Positions 34,661-42,877 of a stretch of DNA of 64,000 bases are shown here, one piece after another. The position numbers were made by a program, and so were the translations under genes. The notes beneath the pieces were generated by a model that saw nothing but the letters and a program-made list of their open reading frames with translations, was not told the DNA's origin and made no database searches. Source of the DNA: JACDEA01 sp963742585 (GTDB taxonomy: Bacteria > Actinomycetota > Acidimicrobiia > Acidimicrobiales > JACDEA01); assembly GCA_963742585.1 (NCBI GenBank), contig CAVUMI010000009.1:496001-560000 (forward strand). Reading direction: 5' to 3'. Every line of letters begins with the position of its first letter. The stretch's first letter is position 1.

Positions 34661-34942
34661 ATGGCAGTGGTCCGTCGCCGCGTTGTCGTCGACGGGTTTG
34701 TGCAGGGCGTCTTCTTTCGCGACACGTGTCAGCGCGAGGCCATCGTGGCCGGGTTGGCCGGATGGGTTCGCAATCGCAACGACGGCGCGGTCGAAGCGGT
34801 TTTCGAGGGTCCGTCGGCCGCGGTGGACGCGCTGGTGGCGTGGTGCCGTCACGGGCCGCCGCGCGCCCGAGTCGACCGGGTGGAGGTCATGGAGGAGACG
34901 CCGGAGGATCTGTCGGGGTTCCGCGTGAAAGGCTGGGACTGA
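34661..34942 (+). CDS. Acylphosphatase
   Basis: 93 aa. Hydrolyses acyl phosphates. VDGFVQGVFFRDTCQREA carries the phosphate-binding loop and catalytic Arg, GWVRNRNDGAVEAVFEG the catalytic Asn. Length is exact for the family. TAGGCT at 34646-34651 is nine bases before the ATG. The stop TGA overlaps the next ATG by one base (TGATG), coupling it to the VOC gene. Confidence 0.92.
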   Translation: MAVVRRRVVVDGFVQGVFFRDTCQREAIVAGLAGWVRNRNDGAVEAVFEGPSAAVDALVAWCRHGPPRARVDRVEVMEETPEDLSGFRVKGWD

Positions 34943-35292
34943 TGCCGGCGACCATTGGCCTGGTCCTCGATTGCGCGGAGCCCGAGCGGCTCGCCGAGTT
35001 CTGGGCCGCGGCGCTCAACTTCAACAAGGTGTGGGCCGACGCCGGTTACGTGCTGCTCATCGACCCAGATGATGTCGAGCCCCGGCTGTTGCTCCAGGGC
35101 GTGGCCGAGCCGAAGTCTGGGAAGAACCGGCTCCACTTCGACGTGCACCCGCCTGATGTCGACGCCGAGGTGTCCCGTCTCGAAGGCCTGGGTGCCACCC
35201 GCGGTGAAGCCTTCGAAGAATTCGGAACCCGCTGGGTCGTCATGACCGACCCCGAAGGCAACGAGTTCTGCGTCTGCACCCGCCCCACCTGA
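34942..35292 (+). CDS. VOC-family protein
   Basis: 116 aa. Starts MPATIGLVLDCAEPERLAEFW, with KNRLHFDVHPPDVDAEVSRLEGLGA and WVVMTDPEGNEFCVC at the end, the classical C-terminal VOC signature. It resembles the actinobacterial glyoxalase-like PhnB/Glo subgroup; metal and substrate unknown. The stop lies six bases before the AAGAAGCC that begins the repeat-flanked nuclease module. Confidence 0.82.
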   Translation: MPATIGLVLDCAEPERLAEFWAAALNFNKVWADAGYVLLIDPDDVEPRLLLQGVAEPKSGKNRLHFDVHPPDVDAEVSRLEGLGATRGEAFEEFGTRWVVMTDPEGNEFCVCTRPT

Positions 35293-35309
35293 GAGCCCAA
35301 GAAGCCCGA

Positions 35310-35354
35310 GTGTCGGTGCTCAATCGTGGTTTTCCTTCGACCGGACACCGACAC
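35310..35354 (+). repeat. 45-bp two-tier palindromic element, copy 2
   Basis: Arms GTGTCGGTG and CACCGACAC around CTCAATCG, a T-rich loop and CTTCGA. The inner stem is partly degraded (TCG/CGA). Same orientation as copy 1 and opposite to copy 3. It lies 18 bases after the VOC stop and 48 before the nuclease-like gene start. Confidence 0.85.
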
Positions 35355-35367
35355 ATCGCCTGAGGGG

Positions 35368-35396
35368 TTGCATCTCATGTAGTTTCATGTTATTCC
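35368..35396 (+). promoter_or_regulatory. Promoter of the AbiEi/DUF559 gene
   Basis: -35 TTGCAT (35368-35373), 17-bp spacer, -10 TATTCC (35391-35396), then six bases to the ATG at 35403. The promoter lies inside the repeat-flanked module, so the gene carries its own promoter. Confidence 0.5.
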
Positions 35397-35402
35397 GCAG
35401 AA

Positions 35403-36323
35403 ATGCGGACGAACATCGATGAAGCCATGTGGGCGTTGGCCGCACGGCAGGACAACGTCTTCAGTCTTGAGCAAGCGGTCGACGCCGGGGCCGACAAGGA
35501 CCTGCGGTCTCGCCGCATCAAAGCGAAGCGTTGGATTCCAGTCGGTGCCCGCGGCTACAGCCCCGCGGGCACCACCGTTGGGTGGCGCGGGTTACTTCGG
35601 GCGGCGGTCTGGGACGCCGGCCCGAATGCACTGATCTCTCACGGTGCGGCAGCCCAGGTGTACCGGTGGCCAGGATTCAACGAGAACTTGGTCGAGGTGC
35701 TGGTGCCCAAAGACCTCGACCACGTCTGCACGATCGCCACCGTCCACGAGTCGCGACGCTTCGAGCTTGTCCACCCGAGGATGATGTGGGACATCCCGGT
35801 TGTCGCCCCAGCCGACACGCTGGTTCACCTCGCTCCCCGCCTCCGCCCTAAGCGGCTTGCGTGGCTCACCGATGAGTTGCTGCTCGGCAAGAAACTGGAC
35901 CTGCGGGTTGTGAACGCCGCGTTCGCCCGGCTCGCCCCCGGCTGTGCCGGCATGCGTGGCCTGCGCGCCATCCTGCATGATCACGCAGCCGGAGAGCCCA
36001 TCCCCGAAAGCCAACTCGAGCGTCGCTTCATCGCATTCGCCGAGAAGTACCAACTTCCGCCCTTCATGCGGCAGGTGAATTTGCCTGGCCGCGATCAACG
36101 GCCAGGCCGCGTCGACTTCTTCTGGCCTGATGTCCGCCTGATCGTCGAGCTCGACGGCCGGCGCTGGCACGCCCGGTTCGCCGACTTCGATCGCGACAAG
36201 AAGCGCGACCTTCACTTTCTCGGCCTTGGTTACCCGACAGCCCATGTCACATGGACGATGTTGACGGAGGATCCCGACGCGGTGGCCGCCGACCTCATCG
36301 CCGCGCGTCAGGCGGTCGCCTAA
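35403..36323 (+). CDS. AbiEi-like N-terminal domain plus DUF559 (Vsr-like) nuclease domain
   Basis: 306 aa. Residues 1-75 form a winged-helix region like the AbiEi antitoxin family (FSLEQAVDAGADKDLRSRRIKAKRW). The C-terminal 100 residues match DUF559, related to Vsr/PD-(D/E)XK nucleases: GRVDFFWPDVRLIVELDGRRWH with Asp and Glu of the core, and DRDKKRDLHFLGLGY with the Lys. All core acidic residues are kept, so it may cut or nick DNA. No AbiEii toxin gene is present, arguing against a type IV toxin-antitoxin role. It is flanked by inverted 45-bp palindromes, suggesting that these are its substrate or mobility ends (inference). Confidence 0.8.
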   Translation: MRTNIDEAMWALAARQDNVFSLEQAVDAGADKDLRSRRIKAKRWIPVGARGYSPAGTTVGWRGLLRAAVWDAGPNALISHGAAAQVYRWPGFNENLVEVLVPKDLDHVCTIATVHESRRFELVHPRMMWDIPVVAPADTLVHLAPRLRPKRLAWLTDELLLGKKLDLRVVNAAFARLAPGCAGMRGLRAILHDHAAGEPIPESQLERRFIAFAEKYQLPPFMRQVNLPGRDQRPGRVDFFWPDVRLIVELDGRRWHARFADFDRDKKRDLHFLGLGYPTAHVTWTMLTEDPDAVAADLIAARQAVA

Positions 36324-36328
36324 GCCAA

Positions 36329-36373
36329 GTGTCGGTGTCCAATCGAAGAAAAACCACGATTGAGCACCGACAC
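36329..36373 (-). repeat. 45-bp two-tier palindromic element, copy 3 (inverted)
   Basis: Outer arms GTGTCGGTG and CACCGACAC; the inner stem CAATCG/CGATTG is perfect, with an 11-base A-rich loop. The palindrome extends outward as AAGCCAA/TTGGCTT with a one-base bulge. It starts six bases after the nuclease gene's TAA and ends nine bases before the stop codon of the truncated DUF885 gene. Confidence 0.88.
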
Positions 36374-36382
36374 ATTGGCTTC

Positions 36383-36676
36383 TTAGGAGGCGAGGACGGC
36401 GTTCGCCGGGTCGCGCTTCCAGTTCTCCCAGTCGCGCATGACCGCCCGGCCGCGCAACGTCGAGAGCACGAGGTCGCGGTCAATCGACTCCTCGGCGGCC
36501 GAGAACGCGTCGAGCCAATGGTCGTCACGCGCGTCGCGCCGGGCGAACGCCGCGGCCGAGTAATCGCCGAGACGGTCGTCGAAGCCGTCGAGGCCCAGCG
36601 AACTGGCTCGTACGGGCGACTCCGCGAACTCCTCGTCGAGCCCCGCGTCGATCAGGGTGTCGAGATCCGAGCCCAT
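36383..36676 (-). pseudogene. 5' remnant of a DUF885 (peptidase-like) gene
   Basis: Only 97 codons remain of a protein normally about 550 aa. The N-terminus matches DUF885: LDTLIDAGLDEEF, SLGLDGFDDRLGDYSAAAFARR, IDRDLVLSTLRGRAVMRDW. After KRDPA the similarity stops, and the frame ends in a TAA whose bases belong to the terminal GGCTTCTTA of the repeat module. The catalytic part is missing and is not found on the other side of the module. The start is kept: TACTGT (36684-36689, minus strand) lies seven bases before the ATG at 36676. Confidence 0.75.
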
Positions 36677-36683
36677 CGCGGCG

Positions 36684-36689
36684 ACAGTA
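36684..36689 (-). promoter_or_regulatory. -10 box of the DUF885 remnant
   Basis: TACTGT on the minus strand, seven bases before the ATG at 36676; the promoter survives although the gene is truncated. Confidence 0.4.
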
Positions 36690-36712
36690 ACGCCGTGTCG
36701 GAGACGCGCCGG

Positions 36713-36718
36713 TAGCGT
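36713..36718 (+). promoter_or_regulatory. -10 box for the PCD gene
   Basis: TAGCGT seven bases before the ATG at 36726; leaderless arrangement. Confidence 0.45.
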
Positions 36719-36725
36719 GGCTCTC

Positions 36726-36968
36726 ATGGACACACCTGACGGCTGGGAACGCGGGGGCGAAGTGCTCACGCGAACAGTGAAGTGCAGCGACTTCAGGGAT
36801 GCCCTCCGGCTTGTGAATGCCGTGGGCGAGGCAGCCGAGAAGGCCAATCACCATCCCGACATCGACATCCGTTACAACAAGGTCACCCTGGCGTTGACGA
36901 CGCACGACGCCGGCGGCCTCACCGACAAGGACATCGCCCTGGCGTCGACCATCAACACCTTGCTTTAA
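36726..36968 (+). CDS. Pterin-4a-carbinolamine dehydratase-like protein
   Basis: 80 aa. Dehydrates 4a-hydroxytetrahydropterin during aromatic amino acid hydroxylation, or acts as a molybdopterin-related dehydratase. The active-site triad region NHHPDIDIRYNKVTLALTTH carries the conserved two His and the GLTxxD motif follows (GGLTDKDIALA). It is slightly short at the N-terminus compared with the 95-100 aa family average. No phenylalanine hydroxylase is nearby. The MgtE-like gene starts 31 bases later. Confidence 0.85.
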   Translation: MDTPDGWERGGEVLTRTVKCSDFRDALRLVNAVGEAAEKANHHPDIDIRYNKVTLALTTHDAGGLTDKDIALASTINTLL

Positions 36969-36999
36969 CCTTGCAGCGAATGCTCAAGCCTCCAAGTAC

Positions 37000-38241
37000 A
37001 TGCCGTGCGCTTCTCGCCCTCACGCATCGGCGCGCGTATGCGCGGCGTATCTCGGGTCGGACATCGCCAGTGTCCGGCAGGGCTTGGCCGCGCTTCTTGT
37101 TTCATCTGGGGGTGACCTGCTCGCCGGGCTGACCCTCGGCGCCATCACCCATACCCTCGAAGAACTCCCGGGACTCCTGGTGCTCGTTCCCGCGGCTATC
37201 GGCATGCGGGGGAACATCTTCGGCGCTCTCGGTAGCCGGCTGGGCACATCGATCCATGCCGGAACCTTCCGGTTGAGCCGACGGTCCAACACGGTCGTCG
37301 GTCAGAACATCCTCGCCTCGTTGGCCCTGACGCTGTCGGTTTCGGTGGCCTTGGCGATCCTCGCCAAGACGGTGGCGGTCGCGTTCGGGCTGAGCCACAC
37401 GATCTCGGTTGCCGACTTCGTCGTTATCTCCGTGGTGGGTGGCGCGCTGTCGTCGGTCTTCGTGCTCGGGCTCACGTTGGCCGTGGCGGCCGGTTCAGTG
37501 CGCTTCGACTGGGACATGGACAACGTGGCCGCGCCACTGGTGACGGCGGCCGGTGACATCGTCACGCTCCCTGCGCTCTTTCTGGCGACCTACCTCGTCC
37601 GCCAGCCCGTCGTCACGCCCGTTGTCGCCGCGATCACCGCGGCGTTGTCGCTGGCCGCGCTGGTTGGTGCGCTGCGATCCGGTCTTCCCTTGGTGCGACG
37701 GATCGTACGCGAGTCCCTGCCGGTGCTGATCATCGCGGGGACGGTCGATGTGGTCGCGGGTCTGACCATTGAAAAGCGGCTCGACTCGTTTCTGGCGTTT
37801 CCTGCGCTGCTCGTGCTCATCCCGCCCTTCCTCGAGGACACGGGCGCGTTGGGCGGCATCGTGGCCAGTCGCCTCTCATCGAAATTGCACCTCGGCCTTA
37901 TCGAGCCGACCGCGACCCCCGGGCGCGCCGCTCGCTACGACTTTGCCTTGGCCTTTGTCTTCGCCGTCCCCGTGTTCGTGCTGCTTGCGATCTCCGCCGA
38001 CATCGCCGCATCCGTATCCAATCTCGCCAGCCCCGGCGTCTTCAAGATGGTCGAGGTGACGCTGCTCGGCGGCCTCGTCGCCACGTGCTGCGCGGTCGCG
38101 CTGGCCTACTACGGCAGCATCGTCGCCTTCCGGCTCGGCCTGGATCCCGACAATCACGGCATTCCGATGATTACGTCATCGATGGACTTGGTCGGCGCAG
38201 TGGCGCTCATCCTCGCCATCGTCGTTGTGGGCCTAACATGA
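37000..38241 (+). CDS. MgtE/SLC41-type divalent cation transporter (tandem membrane domain)
   Basis: About 413 aa with ten predicted membrane helices in two repeats of the MgtE membrane domain. Repeat 1 has LLVLVPAAIGMRGNIFGALGSR and repeat 2 has LLVLIPPFLEDTGALGGIVASRL at the equivalent position, the pore loops of SLC41/MgtE. No cytosolic N or CBS domains, so it lacks the usual Mg sensor. The next gene, two PhoU-TrkA_C units, overlaps by ATGA and is probably the regulatory subunit. The first ATG is at 37000; a start a few codons later is possible, since similarity begins near AAYLGSDIASVRQ. Confidence 0.85.
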   Translation: MPCASRPHASARVCAAYLGSDIASVRQGLAALLVSSGGDLLAGLTLGAITHTLEELPGLLVLVPAAIGMRGNIFGALGSRLGTSIHAGTFRLSRRSNTVVGQNILASLALTLSVSVALAILAKTVAVAFGLSHTISVADFVVISVVGGALSSVFVLGLTLAVAAGSVRFDWDMDNVAAPLVTAAGDIVTLPALFLATYLVRQPVVTPVVAAITAALSLAALVGALRSGLPLVRRIVRESLPVLIIAGTVDVVAGLTIEKRLDSFLAFPALLVLIPPFLEDTGALGGIVASRLSSKLHLGLIEPTATPGRAARYDFALAFVFAVPVFVLLAISADIAASVSNLASPGVFKMVEVTLLGGLVATCCAVALAYYGSIVAFRLGLDPDNHGIPMITSSMDLVGAVALILAIVVVGLT

Positions 38242-39494
38242 CTGCCGCCCCACCGATGGACGACCGACCCCGCAACCTGAAGACCATGCTGTCGGAGGCG
38301 AAGGACGCCTCCGAGCTGATGGTCGACCTTGCGTACGCCGCGCTGTACTTCGGCGACACCGCGATGGCCGAGGAGGTCGTCGAGCTTGAGCATCGGCTCA
38401 GTGGCCTCGTGCACGAGATGCGCGCCACGTGTGTGGTGGCGGCGCGCTCGCCCCGTGATGCCGACGCCATGGCCTCGGTGCTCCAGGTGATCAGCGCAAT
38501 CGAGGCCATCGGCAATGCCGCGGTCGACATCGCCAAGATCGTCACCCGCCGCTTGGGCATCCCCCGGGCGCTGGTGGCGGACCTCTCCGCGGCCGAGGAG
38601 GTCTCGCACCGGGCGCGAGTGCGCGAGGGCTCGCACATGGCGCACCGACCGCTGAGCGATCTCGAGCTGCCGACCGTGGCCGGCTTGAGCGTGGTGGCCA
38701 TCCGCCGGGATGACGACTGGATCACGGCGATCAATGGTGACCAGATCGTCATGCCGGGCGACGTGCTGTTCCTGCAGGGTGCGTCGGCCGGCATCCCGCG
38801 CGTCCGGGCCATGGCCGGCGCACCGGAGTGGGAACCGCCGCGGCCGCCCGAGGATCCAGCGCTGTCCGACCTCGATCGGGCCATCGACGTACTTGTCGAA
38901 ATGAAGAACGTTTCGGAGGTGGCCGTAGGGCTGGCCTATTCGGCGCTCGTCTTCCGCGACCAGGGCCTGGCCGCAGAGGTGAACCACCTCGAAGACCGGC
39001 TCGACGACATGCGGGAGCGCCTCGAGCTCTGGGTCCTCCGCAGCGCGCACGACGAGGTCGACCCTGCGCCATTACGTGGCCTGCTTCACCTCGGACAGGC
39101 GTCCGAAGCGCTGGCCGACGCCGCGCAGCAGATGGTCTGGCCACTTGAGAAGGGCGAGGAGCTCCACCCGATTCTTGCGCTGGCGTTGGGCGAGTCCGAC
39201 GAGGTTGTGGTCAGGGTGCCGGTTGCGCCAGGCTCGCCCTGCGACGGCCGAAGCCTGCAGGACCTCCAGCTGGAAACCGAGACCGGGTTCTACCTGCTCG
39301 CTATCCGCCGGGGCGGCCGGTACCTCTATCGGCCCCGGCGGGATGCCGTGCTCGCGGCCGACGACGAGCTGATCGCCACTGGTCCCGACGAAGGTCACAA
39401 GCTCCTCACCGAACTGTGCGGGTATCGCCTCATCGAGGACGACGAGACCGGACACGACGAGTTGATTCCCGTGGCGAGTGACGCAGGTCAGTAA
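38238..39494 (+). CDS. Tandem PhoU-TrkA_C domain protein, likely transporter regulator
   Basis: 418 aa soluble protein with two similar halves. Each half starts with a PhoU-like helical domain (KTMLSEAKDASELMVDLAYAAL; then DVLVEMKNVSEVAVGLAYSAL) and ends with a TrkA_C ligand-binding domain (LPTVAGLSVVAIRRDDDWI; then QLETETGFYLLAIRRGGRY). This arrangement accompanies cation transporters and channels and binds nucleotide or cation ligands. It overlaps the MgtE-like gene by four bases (ATGA), so it is co-translated with it. The halves look like an internal duplication. The aminotransferase start overlaps its end by 17 bp. Confidence 0.88.
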   Translation: MTAAPPMDDRPRNLKTMLSEAKDASELMVDLAYAALYFGDTAMAEEVVELEHRLSGLVHEMRATCVVAARSPRDADAMASVLQVISAIEAIGNAAVDIAKIVTRRLGIPRALVADLSAAEEVSHRARVREGSHMAHRPLSDLELPTVAGLSVVAIRRDDDWITAINGDQIVMPGDVLFLQGASAGIPRVRAMAGAPEWEPPRPPEDPALSDLDRAIDVLVEMKNVSEVAVGLAYSALVFRDQGLAAEVNHLEDRLDDMRERLELWVLRSAHDEVDPAPLRGLLHLGQASEALADAAQQMVWPLEKGEELHPILALALGESDEVVVRVPVAPGSPCDGRSLQDLQLETETGFYLLAIRRGGRYLYRPRRDAVLAADDELIATGPDEGHKLLTELCGYRLIEDDETGHDELIPVASDAGQ

Positions 39495-40646
39495 GAAGGC
39501 GTCGACGTTCAGCGAGTCGGTCATCCGTGAGATGACGCGGCTTGCCCTCGCGCACGATGCAATCAACCTCGCGCAAGGCTTCCCCGACTTCTCCTGCCCG
39601 GGGAGTTGAAGACGGCAGCCAAGGCGGCGATCGACGCCGACGTGAACCAGTACGCGATCACCTGGGGCGCCAAAACGTTCCGCGATGCGATTGCCAGCAA
39701 AGTGGCGCGCACGTATCCCGGATGGGATGTCGATCCCGATCGGGAGGTGTGCGTTACCTGCGGCTCAACCGAGGCGATGATCGCCACCTGCCTCGCGCTG
39801 CTCGATCCCGGCGACGAGGTCGTCATCTTCGAGCCGTGGTACGAGAACTATGGGCCCGACACGATCCTCTCCGGGGCTGTGCCGCGCTACGTCACATTGC
39901 ACGAACCGGATTGGTCGATCGACGAAGGTGAGCTGGCGGCCGCGTTCGGCCCGCGTACCCGCGCGGTGATCATCAACACGCCGCACAATCCGACCGGCAA
40001 GGTCTTCCGGCGCGACGAACTGGAGGCGATCGCCGCGCTGTGTCAGCGCTGGAACGCCTGGGTGTTCACCGATGAGATCTACGAGCACATCCACTACCTG
40101 GGCGCCGGTGGCCACGTCCCGCCGGCCACCGTCGCCGGGCTCGAAGATCGGACGGTCACGATCAATGCGTTGTCGAAGACGTACGCGGTAACGGGCTGGC
40201 GGGTCGGCTGGACCATTGCCCCCCCGGCAGCAACCGACGCCATCCGCAAGGTCCACGACTTTCTCACCGTCGGGGCCGCCGCCCCCCTCCAAGAGGCGGG
40301 CGCGGTGGCCATGGCGATGCCCGCGTCGTACTACGACCATCTCGCCACGGACTATCTCGCTCGCCGCGAGCTGTTGTGTGACGCGCTCGAGAAAGTCGGC
40401 TTCGCGCTGACGCGACCGGATGGTGCGTACTACGTGATGTGCGACACGTCGCCTTTTGATCCTGCCGGTGATGACGTTGCCTTCGCCCGCCGCCTCGTTG
40501 CCGACGTCGGGGTTGCCGCAGTGCCTGGATCGAGCTTCTACCGGCCCACTGTCGCCGCCGGTCGCACGAAGATCCGTTTCGCGTACCCGAAGCGACTCGA
40601 GACACTCGAGGCCGCGGTCGAGCGCTTACTCACGCTCCGCGCCTAG
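39478..40646 (+). CDS. PLP-dependent aminotransferase class I (one frameshift)
   Basis: About 389 aa once the frame is joined. DAINLAQGFPDF at the N-terminus is typical of the methionine/kynurenine/glutamine aminotransferase subgroup. TPHNPTGKVF binds PLP, ALSKTYAVTGWRVGW holds the PLP Lys, and TKIRFAYPK the carboxylate Arg. The first 41 codons (GTG at 39478) end at a TGA inside a run of four G (39600-39603); adding one G restores CPGELKTAAK, so a homopolymer deletion is very likely. A kynurenine aminotransferase role would fit the kynureninase at 15-16 kb, but the genes are 23 kb apart and this is weak. Confidence 0.88.
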
Positions 40647-40650
40647 TTGA

Positions 40651-41607
40651 TCAGAGCCAGTCGCGTTTCCTGAAGTAAAAGAACCCCGCCACGGTGATCG
40701 TGAACATGAGCCCAAGTGCCCAGAGGTACCCGTAGCGCCAGCCCAGCTCGGGCATGTTCTTGAAGTTCATGCCGTAGATGCCGGCTACGAGCGATGACCC
40801 CAGGAGGATCGCGCCCCACGAGGTCATGTTCTTCATCACCTGGTTCATGCGATTCGAGATGATGGCCAGATGCGCGTCGACGGCGTTGCCCATCAATTCG
40901 CGCTGACCGTCGAGCAAGTCGATCGCCCGCAGGACGTGGTCGTAGACATCCTGCAGGTGCACAATGGTCTCGTCGTCGATCCATTCGACTTCGCGCCGCA
41001 GTAGCGCGTCGACGACCTCCCGCAACGGCACGACGGCCCGTCGGAACACCAACAGCTGGCGGCGGATCTCGAACAACCCTTGTTGCATCTCCCGCTCGTC
41101 GTGCAATCCCTCGGTGAAGATGCGGTCCTCGAGGACCTCGAGGCCGTCCTCGGCCTCGTCGGTGGCGTCGAAGTACCCGTCGACCAACTCGTCGAGGATC
41201 GTGTACAGCAGCAGGCCGACGGACGCGTGCTCGGGCTTCGTGCGCTCGAACCGGCGGCGGGCGCCGTCGGTTCCCCAGACCTCTCCCTCCTTGCTGCGTT
41301 CGCGCACGCTGATGAGCCACGTCGGCCCAATGAAGAGGTCGACCTCGGCCAGCTCCTTCGAATACGCGACGACAAAGGCGTGCGTCGGGTATTTCTCGAG
41401 CTTGGCCCGCTGGCCATGGTGGCGGGCATCCTCGATCGCCAGCGGGTGCAAGTCGAACTCACTCTGGACGCGCTTGAAGTCCTCCTCGGTGGGGTCGACC
41501 AGATCCACCCACAACAAGCGGCCATCCCGGCCGACGAGCTCGGAGATGTCGTCGGGGTTTTCGACCGTGTGGGTCTCGCCCTCGTTGTAGCAAAGGACGG
41601 TGATCAC
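40651..41607 (-). CDS. corA: CorA family magnesium/cobalt transporter
   Basis: 318 aa. Large N-terminal cytosolic domain (LWVDLVDPTEEDFKRVQSEF, ECxR-like helices), then a long stalk helix and two C-terminal membrane segments. The pore signature GMN is in AGIYGMNFKNMPE, and the short basic tail RKRDWL is typical. Transports Mg2+ (or Co2+, Ni2+). The GTG start overlaps the stop of the glutamate dehydrogenase gene by four bases (GTGA). It is the second Mg-type transporter in 5 kb, beside the MgtE-like gene. Confidence 0.94.
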   Translation of the reverse strand: MITVLCYNEGETHTVENPDDISELVGRDGRLLWVDLVDPTEEDFKRVQSEFDLHPLAIEDARHHGQRAKLEKYPTHAFVVAYSKELAEVDLFIGPTWLISVRERSKEGEVWGTDGARRRFERTKPEHASVGLLLYTILDELVDGYFDATDEAEDGLEVLEDRIFTEGLHDEREMQQGLFEIRRQLLVFRRAVVPLREVVDALLRREVEWIDDETIVHLQDVYDHVLRAIDLLDGQRELMGNAVDAHLAIISNRMNQVMKNMTSWGAILLGSSLVAGIYGMNFKNMPELGWRYGYLWALGLMFTITVAGFFYFRKRDWL

Positions 41608-42847
41608 ACGTACCCTCGCAGCCGCGCCGCCCGGGCCACCCGCTCGATGCCGATCGCGAACGCGGCCTGCCGCAGCGAAACGTTGCGACGCTCGGCGAAG
41701 TCGGAGCATGCGTCGAACGCCCGCACCATCGCCTCTTGCAGCTCGGTGTTGAACTGGCTTTCCTTCCAGCGGAACTGCTGGATGTTCATGGCCCACTCGA
41801 AGTACGAACCGGTGACGCCGCCCGCGTTGGCGAGGATGTCGGCGATCACCTTTACACCCCGATCGGTGAGCACCTTGTCGGCCTCGGGGGTAACCGGGTG
41901 ATTGGCGGCCTCGATGACGATCCGCGCTCGAATCTGATCGGCGTTGTTGCGATGGATCACCTCGCCGAGCGCAGCCGGCATGAGGACATCGCAGTCGAGC
42001 TCGAGGAGTTCCTCGTTGGTGATCTTCTCGCAGTTCTCGGCATCGACCAGATGACGTCGTGAACTCGTCCATCCCAGAAGCGCGGGAATGTCGAGCCCGT
42101 CGGCCTTGTAGATCCCGCCGCTCAGATCGGACACCGCGACGACGCGAACACCGCGCTCGTGCAGCTCCCGGGCCGCCCACGAACCGACGTTGCCGAAACC
42201 CTGGATGGCGACGGTCATGGACGTCAGATCGAGCCCCCAGCGTTTGGCCGCGGCCTCGAGCACGTAGACACAACCGCGGCCGGTCGCCGCCTCGCGACCG
42301 GGCGCGCCGCCCAGGTCGAGCGGCTTGCCGGTGACGATGGCCGGTGTGTAGCCGTAGCGACTCGAGTACGCATCCATCATCCAGGCCATGACCTGGGCGT
42401 TGGTGTTGACGTCCGGTGCGGGAATGTCACGCCGCTCGCCGAGCACGTGACTGATCGACAGCGTGAACCGGCGGGTCATGCTCTCGAGCTCGCGCTCGCT
42501 CATATCCGATCGGATCACATTCGATCCCGCCCTTCGCACCGCCGAACGGCAGGTCCATCAAGGCCGTCTTCCATGTCATCAATGAAGCGAGCGCGCGCAC
42601 CTCGTCGAGGTCGGCAGACGGGTGATAGCGAATCCCGCCCTTGTACGGACCGCGAGCGCCGTTGTGCTGCACGCGGTAGCCGCGGAACACCCGCAGGACG
42701 CCGTCGTCCATCCGCACCGGGACCTGCACCGCGATCTCGCGGTAGCTCGTCTGTTAGGACGTCGTGGAAGTCGTCCTTCAGGTGGACGAGATCAGCGGCC
42801 TCATTGAAGAACTGATTGACGGCCTCGAACGGGCTCTGCTCGCTCAT
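41604..42847 (-). CDS. Glu/Leu/Phe/Val dehydrogenase, copy 2 (two frameshifts)
   Basis: About 414 aa when joined. The start MSEQSPFEAVNQFFNEAADL is at 42847. GPYKGGIRYHP and PFGGAKGGIECDP hold the Lys residues, IPAPDVNTNAQVMAWM the catalytic Asp, and AIQGFGNVGSWAARELH the NAD motif. One extra base at about 42741 and another at about 42504 break the frame; removing them gives a continuous normal protein. It is paralogous to the gene at 20478-21734. It is coupled to corA by a GTGA overlap, an unusual partner, and is divergent from the amidotransferase gene. Confidence 0.88.
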
Positions 42848-42877
42848 CGCGGATGACGCTATTACTCTCCGTGGGAT

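Larger units (their letters stand above)
35299..36384. mobile_element. Candidate mobile module: inverted 45-bp repeats flanking an AbiEi/DUF559 gene
   Basis: The unit is bounded by AAGAAGCC (35299-35306) and its complement GGCTTCTT (36377-36384), each followed inward, after three bases, by an inverted copy of the 45-bp palindrome. Between them lies only one gene and its promoter. The right edge cuts a DUF885 gene and supplies its stop codon. No target duplication or transposase is visible, so mobility is inferred from the structure alone. Confidence 0.5.

Noticed and set aside
35403..36323. Type IV toxin-antitoxin system
   Set aside because: The AbiEi-like domain is fused to a DUF559 nuclease domain and no AbiEii-type nucleotidyltransferase toxin gene lies beside it.
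39598..39609. In-frame TGA in the aminotransferase read as selenocysteine, since selD is present
   Set aside because: The frame changes at this point and a missing G in a G run restores the family sequence; no Sec-like position in the enzyme.
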